Shown: positions 1 to 6,071 of the stretch, one piece after another
Layout: every line of letters starts with the position of its first letter
How positions within the stretch are numbered: position 1 is the stretch's first letter
Assembly: GCA_002793115.1 (NCBI GenBank)
Contig: PFPP01000005.1
Span: forward strand, 1 to 10,975
DNA from: Candidatus Kaiserbacteria bacterium CG_4_10_14_0_2_um_filter_50_16
Lineage (GTDB): Bacteria; Patescibacteriota; Minisyncoccia; Phycocordibacterales; Phycocordibacteraceae
Length of the DNA stretch: 10,975 nt
Direction: 5' to 3'
Position numbers and translations under genes: made by a program
The notes under the pieces: model-generated
The model's database searches: none
Seen by the model: only the letters and a program-made list of their open reading frames with translations
Told to the model about the DNA's origin: nothing

Positions 1-238
1 GAGATTTTGATTTTATGAGAAGTAAAGTTGCGGCGATTTGGATGAAATTCGCTGTTTCTTCGACCGGGAACGTTTCCTGCGCGCGCACGTGCGCGATGAA
101 GTCTTCAGTGATGCTCGCGAGAGCGAGGTCGTTGACGAGAAGCTTCCGCGCTTCAATAAGGTCAAGAAGCACTTCGAACGGTCCTTGGTAGACATCCGTT
201 TGGATGATGAAATTAGTTTTAGGAGTTACTGTTTCCAT
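1..238 (-). CDS. scpA: Segregation and condensation protein A, N-terminal fragment cut by the window edge
   Basis: ScpA is the kleisin subunit that bridges SMC heads in the bacterial condensin and acts in chromosome compaction and segregation. The 79 visible codons carry the family's N-terminal signature: VYQGPFEVLLDLIEARKL at about residues 17-34, LALASITEDF at 38-47, and a helix ending ATLLLIKSKS at 70-79, the SMC-neck-binding region of ScpA. The ATG at 238-236 is well fixed because an in-frame TAA lies two codons upstream. The start overlaps the end of aspS by 13 nt in another frame, and no Shine-Dalgarno sequence is visible, so translation is probably coupled to aspS. The remaining two-thirds or so of the protein lies left of position 1. 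The family call is firm despite the truncation. Confidence 0.87.
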   Translation of the reverse strand, partial: METVTPKTNFIIQTDVYQGPFEVLLDLIEARKLLVNDLALASITEDFIAHVRAQETFPVEETANFIQIAATLLLIKSKS

Positions 239-1623
239 TTCTTATCAATTTTGAGACCAAGCTCTTTAAGCTGTTTTTCAGTCAAGAGTTTCGGTGCTTT
301 CATAACTGCGGTTTGACCTCCACGCGTCATCGGGAATGCCTGTACTTCGCGAAGCATTGTCTCACCAGTAAGATTCATAATGTTACGTTCAATACCAAGC
401 GCAATGCCTCCATGTGGCGGTGTACCATAACGGAAGGCCTTGAGTATATGGCCGATACGTTCTTCGAGTCCTTCTATGTCAAAACCCATGACCCTATATA
501 CGGCTTCAAGAATTTCTGGTTTGTGCGCGCGAATAGAGCCGCCGCCAGACTCATAGCCGTTGCAAACGAGGTCGTATTGCGTCGTCAATATGTCGCCGAT
601 GTGTTCCCTTTTCAGAAGCCAGTCGAAATGTTCCGGGATCGGCATAGAGAATGGGTTATGGGTAAATGTCCAATCTCCCTCGTCAGTCTTCTTGAAAAAT
701 GGGAAATCCACGACCCATGCATACGCGAGAATTCCATTCTTTTTGTCTTCTTCCGTGCGCAGGTCGAACTTGTCAGCACCATATTTTGTCATCGCATCCT
801 TATACGAAATACGCGGGAACGGTTTCTGCTTAATGGTATAGCCCATCGCCTCAACTACTGTCGTTATCATATTCTCCACAGTGGCCATCACGTCTTCCTT
901 CGTCACGAACGACATTTCGAGGTCGAGTTGGGTATGCTCAAACCCGCGATCAGCACGCAGGTCTTCATCGCGTACGGCACGAGCTACCTGAAAATACCGT
1001 TCGAAGCCAGCGGTCATAAGAAGTTGTTTATATTGTTGTGGCGATTGCGGAAGCGCATAAAATTTACCGGGTTGGAGACGTGAAGGCACGACGAAATCGC
1101 GCGAGCCCTCGGGAGTCGATTCTGTGAGGAGTGGTGTTTCGATTTCGATAAATTGTTTCGAAAATAGATACTCGCGACAATGACGGACGAATTCGCTTCG
1201 TACGCGCATGTTCTTTTGCATCCGCTTTGAGCGCAAATCGAGGTAGCGATATTCGGCGCGGACGCTCTCATCAATGCCGCTTGTGTCTCCCGAAATATCG
1301 AATGGCATCGCTTCCGATGGATTTAAGATTTCGATGCCTTTAATTTCGAGCTCGATATCGCCATTCTGTCGGTCGGTTTGAACGTTCTTCTCCGGACGTT
1401 TATTCACAATGCCTTCAATGCGAACAACATATTCATTCCGAATTTCTTTCGCTATTTCCATCGCCACGCTTCCTGAAAGGACGACACCTTGTACAAGACC
1501 GGTCCGATCGCGGAAATCAAAAAAGACCATTTTGCCTTGGTCGCGGCGGACATCCACCCAGCCTGAAATAGAAACCATTTCGCCGATATGCTTCCCCAGC
1601 TCCACTATAAGTATTCTTTCCAT
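226..1623 (-). CDS. aspS: Aspartyl-tRNA synthetase, bacterial type without the GAD insertion
   Basis: Class II synthetase that attaches aspartate to tRNA-Asp in the cytoplasm. An N-terminal OB-fold anticodon domain (about residues 1-105; GWVDVRRDQG at 21-30) is followed by the catalytic core: motif 1 around IETPLLT (161-167), the bacterial-type PQSPQQYKQLLM (192-203), motif 2 RDEDLRADR (218-226), GGGSIR (360-365), and motif 3 GGIALGIER (405-413), which has Glu where bacterial enzymes usually have Asp. At 465 residues it is about 125 shorter than E. coli AspRS. The loss is in one place: DKFDLR (284-289) runs almost directly into AWVVDFPFF (302-310), where bacterial enzymes carry the roughly 130-residue GAD domain. 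The gene starts 4 nt after trpS and overlaps scpA. No Shine-Dalgarno is visible, so it is probably translated by coupling. Confidence 0.97.
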   Translation of the reverse strand: MERILIVELGKHIGEMVSISGWVDVRRDQGKMVFFDFRDRTGLVQGVVLSGSVAMEIAKEIRNEYVVRIEGIVNKRPEKNVQTDRQNGDIELEIKGIEILNPSEAMPFDISGDTSGIDESVRAEYRYLDLRSKRMQKNMRVRSEFVRHCREYLFSKQFIEIETPLLTESTPEGSRDFVVPSRLQPGKFYALPQSPQQYKQLLMTAGFERYFQVARAVRDEDLRADRGFEHTQLDLEMSFVTKEDVMATVENMITTVVEAMGYTIKQKPFPRISYKDAMTKYGADKFDLRTEEDKKNGILAYAWVVDFPFFKKTDEGDWTFTHNPFSMPIPEHFDWLLKREHIGDILTTQYDLVCNGYESGGGSIRAHKPEILEAVYRVMGFDIEGLEERIGHILKAFRYGTPPHGGIALGIERNIMNLTGETMLREVQAFPMTRGGQTAVMKAPKLLTEKQLKELGLKIDKKWKQ

Positions 1624-1627
1624 ACGA

Positions 1628-2590
1628 TTATATTGTTACACCGATTGCACGCCGCACTTGTTCCATCTTCGCTTCGCTGACGGCGCGCGCTTCGCGCGCG
1701 CCGTTTGTAAGCACCTCTTCGACTATGTTCGGGTCATCTTTGAGCGATTCATATTTCGCTCGGATTGGCGCGAGGTAGCGGTCGAGGTCCTCGATAAGCA
1801 GTTCTTTGAGTATCTTGTAGTTGCCGTGATGTTCTTCATAAATTTTCTTAAGCTCGTCTTCGCTTCGGACAAGCGTGTGAATCTCATACACATTCTTCGG
1901 TCGCTTTCCACTAGAATCAGTGACGATACTCATCACACATTTCGCGAGTTCATCGCGAGACGCGAATAGCGGAATGACGTTTCCGTAACTCTTACTCATC
2001 TTTTGGCCATCGGTACCGGGAACGATGGCGACCTCGGACAGAACGTAGGGCTCGGGAAGTTTGAAAATGTCCGTCTTAAAAATTCTGTTGAATTTTTCTG
2101 CCGTATCGCGTGCATATTCGATATGCTGTTTCTGGTCTTGCCCAACAGGGACGATGTTCGTGTCATAGAGGAGAATGTCGGCGGCCATCAGCATCGGATA
2201 GTTAAACGAGCCGACGCTGATTTCTTTATTCTTCGCTTCAGCGTCTTTAAAGACGTGCGCGCGCATCAAGTACGGCATCGTGGTGATAGTATCGAATATC
2301 CACGCGAGCTCGGTGTGCGCGGGCATGTCCGATTGTTTGAAAAACACGACTTTTTTCGGATCGAGGCCGACGGCGAGATACGCCATTGCGAGTTCGCGCG
2401 TGCGTTGGCGCATCTCCTGCGCATTCTGTACCGTATTTAGCGCGTGATAATCGGCGACAAAAATAAACGTACGATACTTCCCTTCTTTCGTAAGCTCGAC
2501 GAACTGGCGCATCGCGCCAAAATAGTTGCCTATGTGTAAATCCCCAGTAGGCTTTATCCCGGAGAGCAAAACAGGTTTTGATTCGGTCAT
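1628..2590 (-). CDS. trpS: Tryptophanyl-tRNA synthetase
   Basis: Class I synthetase that attaches tryptophan to tRNA-Trp. Its 320 residues match the usual bacterial length (about 325-335). Visible motifs are the HIGH-type signature LHIGN (18-22) inside GIKPTGDLHIGNYFGA, YPMLMAADILLYDTNIVPVGQDQKQHIE (within 131-158, the tryptophan-recognition and dimer region), and KMSKS (197-201). The C-terminal helices (about 240-320) are typical. The ATG at 2590 gives a normal short N-terminus; an in-frame stop lies five codons upstream and the next Met (residue 27) would remove the HIGH motif. The gene starts 12 nt after the pyrD stop and ends 4 nt before aspS. Its start context is odd: a strong AGGAGG lies 23 nt upstream and serves a 3-codon ORF instead, described separately. 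Confidence 0.97.
   Translation of the reverse strand: MTESKPVLLSGIKPTGDLHIGNYFGAMRQFVELTKEGKYRTFIFVADYHALNTVQNAQEMRQRTRELAMAYLAVGLDPKKVVFFKQSDMPAHTELAWIFDTITTMPYLMRAHVFKDAEAKNKEISVGSFNYPMLMAADILLYDTNIVPVGQDQKQHIEYARDTAEKFNRIFKTDIFKLPEPYVLSEVAIVPGTDGQKMSKSYGNVIPLFASRDELAKCVMSIVTDSSGKRPKNVYEIHTLVRSEDELKKIYEEHHGNYKILKELLIEDLDRYLAPIRAKYESLKDDPNIVEEVLTNGAREARAVSEAKMEQVRRAIGVTI
1680..1704. repeat. GC-rich perfect inverted repeat inside the 3' part of trpS
   Basis: Arms ACGGCGCGCGC (1680-1690) and GCGCGCGCCGT (1694-1704) are perfect complements around a TTC loop, giving an 11-bp stem. It encodes the Ala/Arg/Glu-rich stretch NGAREARA of TrpRS (296-303), where the family naturally has Ala-, Arg- and Glu-rich sequence, so it may only reflect codon choice. 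There is no T-run on either side, so it is not an intrinsic terminator. Confidence 0.6.
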
Positions 2591-2594
2591 AGGA

Positions 2595-2619
2595 CTACGA
2601 TATCATGACGATACCTCCT
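2595..2619 (-). promoter_or_regulatory. Strong Shine-Dalgarno plus three-codon ORF ahead of trpS
   Basis: On the minus strand AGGAGG (2619-2614) lies inside the last codons of pyrD. Seven nucleotides further an ATG (2606-2604) overlaps the pyrD stop as ATGA. That ATG opens the ORF ATG-ATA-TCG-TAG (2606-2595), which ends 4 nt before the trpS ATG at 2590. The SD is ideally spaced for the mini-ORF but 23 nt from trpS. The layout is seen; a role in re-initiation or coupling to pyrD is inference. It could also be the relic of an older ATGA-type start lost through an indel. Confidence 0.5.
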
Positions 2620-3670
2620 TCGCATATCGTTTGCATATTTCCTTCATCAGTCCGGGGCCTATGTAGACCATACCGGTGATTAGTTGGACAAGGTCAGCGC
2701 CGGCAGAGAATTTTTCCATCGCGTCACCGGGTGTGAAGATACCTCCCGAACCAATAATGGTAAATCTCTTGCCGTAACGCTCGCGCGTTTTTCGAATAAG
2801 CTCATTGGAACGCACAAAACATGGCGCGCCGGAAAGCCCTCCGCGAAACTCTTTCGGTGCATCCTCAGGATACATAAGATCACTGTATTTTTTATTGACA
2901 TTGCCTATGACGAGCCCTTGTACCCCATGCCGGTCGGCGATGGCGAGAAGCGCGGAGAACTGTTCCCACGAAACATTGATCGGCATCTTTAAGTAGACTG
3001 GTTTGTTCTGTTTAATTTCTTGTATGCGAGACAGGAGCCGCGTGAGGAGTAACGGATCGGTAAACGTTTCGCCCGTATGCGAGTTTGGACAAGAAATGTT
3101 CAGTGTGTAGTAATCGCCGATTCCTGCGGTTGTCAATTTCTGAAATGATTCGACATAATCGCGTATGCCGGCTTCGGCATCAACAGAGGCGGCTTCTGAA
3201 TTAGTGCGCGCAATCGAAATACCTAGGACAAAACCGTGAACGCGCGGCATATGCGTAAGGCGCTCGATAAGTGCATCGACCCCGCAATTGCGGAGCCCTT
3301 TATATACCACGAAACTCTTATTGCGGATAAGCCGCGTGAGCCGCGGACGCGGATTTCCATCACATGGATGCGCTGTTATCGATCCGATTTCTTCGCCACC
3401 AAACGCGAGTGATGGAAGTATACGCGAGAGTCGCCCCTCCGCGTCGAATCCTGCAGAAAGCAGGATGGGTATACGATAACGGATGCCGTCGACCGTTTTG
3501 CTGATGTCAGAACCACGGTAACCGTATATAAATTCGAAAAATTTCCGAGAAACTGTGAATCGACCTGCCGTCTCGCCGATGGCGATGAACACCTCGTGCA
3601 CAGTATCGGCATCAAATCGAAACATAATCGGCTTAAGCACATAACGATAAAAAATGTCCATAATGCCCAT
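2603..3670 (-). CDS. pyrD: Dihydroorotate dehydrogenase-family flavoprotein, class 2-like with altered active site
   Basis: FMN-dependent TIM-barrel enzyme of the family that oxidises dihydroorotate to orotate in pyrimidine synthesis. The N-terminus (YRYVLKPIMFRFDADTVHE, 8-26) resembles the membrane-associating helices of quinone-linked class 2 enzymes, and the 355-residue length fits. Flavin and phosphate motifs are present: EIGSITAHP (94-102), GNPRPRLTRL (105-114), LKMP (227-230), RGGLSG (276-281), GSGGIF (307-312) and GADLVQL (324-330). The expected catalytic Ser is Cys194 in NISCPN, as in class 1 enzymes. Other conserved contacts differ: the Lys of GLDKDGE is Ala77, the first Asn of GFNN is Arg127, and the Asn-Thr pair is NV (257-258). 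The protein is clearly family-related, but its substrate and electron acceptor are uncertain. The ATG at 3670 has a promoter-like sequence just upstream and no SD; Met4 is an alternative start. Confidence 0.85.
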   Translation of the reverse strand: MGIMDIFYRYVLKPIMFRFDADTVHEVFIAIGETAGRFTVSRKFFEFIYGYRGSDISKTVDGIRYRIPILLSAGFDAEGRLSRILPSLAFGGEEIGSITAHPCDGNPRPRLTRLIRNKSFVVYKGLRNCGVDALIERLTHMPRVHGFVLGISIARTNSEAASVDAEAGIRDYVESFQKLTTAGIGDYYTLNISCPNSHTGETFTDPLLLTRLLSRIQEIKQNKPVYLKMPINVSWEQFSALLAIADRHGVQGLVIGNVNKKYSDLMYPEDAPKEFRGGLSGAPCFVRSNELIRKTRERYGKRFTIIGSGGIFTPGDAMEKFSAGADLVQLITGMVYIGPGLMKEICKRYAKEVSS

Positions 3671-3679
3671 AGTGATATT

Positions 3680-3688
3680 ATTGTAGCA
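3680..3688 (-). promoter_or_regulatory. Extended -10 promoter candidate for pyrD
   Basis: Minus strand TGC-TACAAT (3688-3680) matches five of six bases of TATAAT plus the TGN extension, and ends 9 nt before the pyrD ATG. It lies in the 27-nt gap after rseP. No convincing -35 is seen. Transcription would start almost at the start codon, so the mRNA would be nearly leaderless. Confidence 0.45.
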
Positions 3689-3697
3689 TGCTTAAAT

Positions 3698-4816
3698 TTA
3701 TCCGACGATTTTGAAGATGTCGTGTGCGGTAACTACGAGCATAAGGAGAATGAGGAACACGAAACCGATTGCATTGATAGCATGAGCAATACTCGGTTTG
3801 ATCGGGCGACGGATGACGCTCTCGATACCCACGAAGAGGAGCCGTCCGCCATCGAGCGCGGGAATGGGAATGAGGTTTATGAGCGCGAGGTTGATAGAAA
3901 TAATCGCCATAATCGAAAGAAGATTGCCAAACCCCTGTGCTGATGCGGAACCAACTACACCAGCGATGCCGATGGGCCCAGCCACCTGCGAGAAGTTCGC
4001 CGAAAGCGTAAAGACACTATAGAAAAAATGCAAGAGTCCGATTGCGGTGAGCTGGATCGCGCCCCAGGTGAGCGATGCACCTTCCGTAATCGCCTCGCCG
4101 AGCGAGAGCGGCACGACGCCGACGGTGGCAACTTCGACCCCGAGTGCAAAACGAAAAGGGTCGGTTGCTACAATGCCTTCCTTCGGCGTCGCCATGATGG
4201 ATACCAGGTGTCCATCATGCTTCACATTGAGCGTGACTGCATTCCCACGGTTTGCGTTAATAAATGCCGAGAAACTTTGAGGATCGACTGCATTCCATTG
4301 CTCGACTGCATCCTTCGCGCTGATAATAAAATCGCCCGGGAGTAGCCCGGCGAGAGCGGCGGGAGTATTGGGAAGGACGCTCGCCACCATAAGTTCTGTG
4401 CTACGAGCAGTCGCGAGCTCGTTCTCTCCGAGAGCTCTTGGCGTACCTATAATGAGCGCACTGGTAATAAGCACGTAGGCGAAGAAGAGATTCATCGCGA
4501 TACCGGCAACCAACACCATCGCTTGCGCGAAACGAGTTTTCGAAGAAAACGAGTTTGGCATCCAGAGCTCTGCCTGCGGTGAACATGTCGAATCCGTCGA
4601 GGAGTCTTCGCCGTAAATCTTCACAAAACCGCCGAAGGGCAACCAGTTGAGCGTATATGTTGTCCCGCCAACTTTCGCGATGGTCACCGCGCGCGGTGGA
4701 TATCCGAGACCGAATTCATCAACGCGCATGCCTGAAAGTTTCGCCGCGACGAAATGCCCGAACTCGTGCACCACAATGAGCGAGACGATAACGACGATAA
4801 AAATAAAAATACTCAT
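3698..4816 (-). CDS. rseP: Site-2 intramembrane zinc metalloprotease, RseP family
   Basis: Polytopic membrane protease of the M50 family that cuts transmembrane segments of substrates, such as anti-sigma factors or leftover signal peptides; the substrate here is unknown. The first membrane helix carries the zinc-binding HEFGH (17-21). VAGIAMNLFFAYVL (103-116) forms the next helix, a PDZ domain spans roughly 135-212, and VAGPIGIAG (278-286) precedes the conserved NLIPIPALDGGR (314-325), whose Asp322 is the third zinc ligand. The C-terminus is hydrophobic (about 347-363). The length of 372 residues is normal for single-PDZ members. It starts 4 nt after the frr stop, echoing the frr-to-rseP order of many bacteria where uppS, cdsA and dxr lie between; those genes are absent here. 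No SD is visible. Confidence 0.95.
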   Translation of the reverse strand: MSIFIFIVVIVSLIVVHEFGHFVAAKLSGMRVDEFGLGYPPRAVTIAKVGGTTYTLNWLPFGGFVKIYGEDSSTDSTCSPQAELWMPNSFSSKTRFAQAMVLVAGIAMNLFFAYVLITSALIIGTPRALGENELATARSTELMVASVLPNTPAALAGLLPGDFIISAKDAVEQWNAVDPQSFSAFINANRGNAVTLNVKHDGHLVSIMATPKEGIVATDPFRFALGVEVATVGVVPLSLGEAITEGASLTWGAIQLTAIGLLHFFYSVFTLSANFSQVAGPIGIAGVVGSASAQGFGNLLSIMAIISINLALINLIPIPALDGGRLLFVGIESVIRRPIKPSIAHAINAIGFVFLILLMLVVTAHDIFKIVG

Positions 4817-4820
4817 TTCA

Positions 4821-5372
4821 TTATTGCGCGATCTCTGTTTCTTTTTTATCTAGAATATTCGCAAGAGATTCGTTTCCCGCATCTATAAGTTTCTGTATTT
4901 CTATCTTCAAGCGAGCGGCTTCGTCCTTCCCCATGCCACCCGCTTTTCCTGCGGCGTCGAGCATCTTGAGCGCATCAGTGCGGTGTGAACGCAGAGTGAC
5001 CTTCGCCTGTTCGGTTTTATCGCCGGCGATTTTCGAAAGTTGTTCGCGCCGCTCGCTCGTGAGCTCGGGAAAGGTGACGCGCATTCCTTGGTCATCGGTC
5101 GCGATACCGACGCCGAGATCCGCTTCAGTAATTCCCTTCTCTATCGCCTTCACGATCGACCGGTCCCACGGGACAATGCGTAAGGTGCGCGTATCTTCGA
5201 TCGAAACCGATGCGAGATCGCGAAGCGGCGTGCGTATGCCGTATGCTTCTGGCATTACCGAGTCGAGCAAGGTCGGCGTCGCGCGACCAGTGCGGACCCC
5301 AGAAAGTTCGCGGGTAAGCCACTCCTCGGTCTCTTTGATATTCACTTTCAGTTTTGAAAAATCGTATGCCAT
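4821..5372 (-). CDS. frr: Ribosome recycling factor
   Basis: RRF works with EF-G and IF3 to split post-termination ribosomes. The 183-residue protein has the expected two-domain plan. Helical domain I has the conserved VRTGRATPTLLD (26-37) and C-terminal helices with Arg131 in the RSHRTDA segment; the domain II beta region has TPLRDLASVSIEDTRTL (within 48-64) and the hinge-proximal FPELTSERREQL (101-112). The length matches the family (about 185). The ATG at 5372 lies only 6 nt downstream of an excellent extended -10 box, which suggests a leaderless message, and no SD could fit there. It sits 18 nt after holB and 4 nt before rseP, so frr and rseP probably share a transcript. Confidence 0.97.
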   Translation of the reverse strand: MAYDFSKLKVNIKETEEWLTRELSGVRTGRATPTLLDSVMPEAYGIRTPLRDLASVSIEDTRTLRIVPWDRSIVKAIEKGITEADLGVGIATDDQGMRVTFPELTSERREQLSKIAGDKTEQAKVTLRSHRTDALKMLDAAGKAGGMGKDEAARLKIEIQKLIDAGNESLANILDKKETEIAQ

Positions 5373-5378
5373 TGAAAT

Positions 5379-5387
5379 ATTATACCA
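5379..5387 (-). promoter_or_regulatory. Extended -10 promoter for frr, probably leaderless
   Basis: Minus strand TGG-TATAAT (5387-5379) is a perfect -10 hexamer with a TGN extension. The spacer to the frr ATG is only 6 nt (ATTTCA), so a start 6-7 nt downstream of the box would fall at or next to the start codon. A weak -35 candidate, CTGTCA, lies 18 nt upstream inside the end of holB. Confidence 0.65.
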
Positions 5388-5390
5388 AAC

Positions 5391-6071
5391 CTACCTATCG
5401 GTTGACAGGTCTTTGGGAATAACGAGCGAAAGGTGTTCGAGAATCATGCGTACCGGCGCCGAACGATCGTAGAGATAGCCACGAAGAATGGAGATGTCTG
5501 AAAGGGCGGCCGCATGTTTTTCGAGACCGCGGCGAAGAAGGATCGTTTCAATGCCATTCACGAGTGCGATCGCCTCATCGCGAAGCTTCCGCCGTTCTTC
5601 TTCATCCGTACCACTCGTGAGCTTTTTAATGAGTACGCTTCGTTTTTCTTTTCCTGCTTTCAAAAAATTCTCCGCTGCCTCCGAAATGAAGGGTTTCGGA
5701 AATTCTTCATTCAAATCAAGAACTTGAACGCGCGAGCGCAACGTCGGCAATAGTCCGCCCAAAGCCGGTAGGACGAGGAAAAGATACACGCCGGGAGGCG
5801 GTTCTTCAAAAATCTTCAGGAGCACGTTCTGCGCTTCGTGAAAGGCGCGGCTCGCAGCGATGATGACCACTTTATATTCACCCGCGAACGGCGCCCCCGC
5901 GGCGAGTTCAGATACCCGCCGCGCATCCTCAACCGAGAAAAGTCCGTGGCACAGTACAACAATGTCAGGATTACTCCGAACTTTCATCCCCAACTCTCGT
6001 TCCGCCCACGCCTGCGCCACCGCTATCCCCTCCTCTGCTTCCGCCTCTATGACAAATGCGTGGTGATTCAT
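5391..6071 (-). CDS. holB: DNA polymerase III delta prime-like clamp-loader subunit, reduced
   Basis: Clamp-loader family protein that would help open and load the sliding clamp with DnaX and delta. The diagnostic stretch is EYKVVIIAASRAFHEAQNVLLKIFEEPPP (within 65-93), followed by LPTLRSRVQVL (108-118), the position of the SRC motif, here SRV. The protein is only 226 residues against 334 in E. coli and shows no Walker A loop. The Walker B acidic pair has become AS in IIAASR, and no zinc-binding cysteine set is visible. It is therefore read as a non-ATPase structural subunit. Helical segments (about 125-220) follow the AAA-like core. The start codon overlaps the mreB stop as ATGA (4 nt), indicating translational coupling. 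A degenerate DnaX-related protein of other function cannot be excluded. Confidence 0.78.
   Translation of the reverse strand: MNHHAFVIEAEAEEGIAVAQAWAERELGMKVRSNPDIVVLCHGLFSVEDARRVSELAAGAPFAGEYKVVIIAASRAFHEAQNVLLKIFEEPPPGVYLFLVLPALGGLLPTLRSRVQVLDLNEEFPKPFISEAAENFLKAGKEKRSVLIKKLTSGTDEEERRKLRDEAIALVNGIETILLRRGLEKHAAALSDISILRGYLYDRSAPVRMILEHLSLVIPKDLSTDR

Noticed and set aside
13..195. 60-codon minus-strand open frame at the left edge
   Set aside because: It is the wrong frame of scpA. The frame starting at 238 gives clear ScpA sequence, whereas this one is Ser/Arg/Lys-rich noise.
313..1083. 256-codon plus-strand open frame
   Set aside because: It is fully antisense to aspS, which shows all class II motifs. 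The translation has no domain-like pattern and is rich in Cys, His and Arg as expected for a shadow frame.
1627..1632. TATAAT on the minus strand just before aspS
   Set aside because: It ends only 3 nt before the ATG, so transcription would start inside the coding region, and it overlaps the trpS stop codon. aspS is more simply explained as an operon gene 4 nt after trpS.
1409..1969. 186-codon plus-strand open frame over the aspS-trpS junction
   Set aside because: It overlaps two confirmed synthetase genes antisense and has no domain features.
2242..2255. 14-nt palindrome CGTCTTTAAAGACG in trpS
   Set aside because: It has no loop or flanking structure and codes ordinary TrpRS sequence (VFKDA); a single short palindrome of this size is expected in a 10-kb window.
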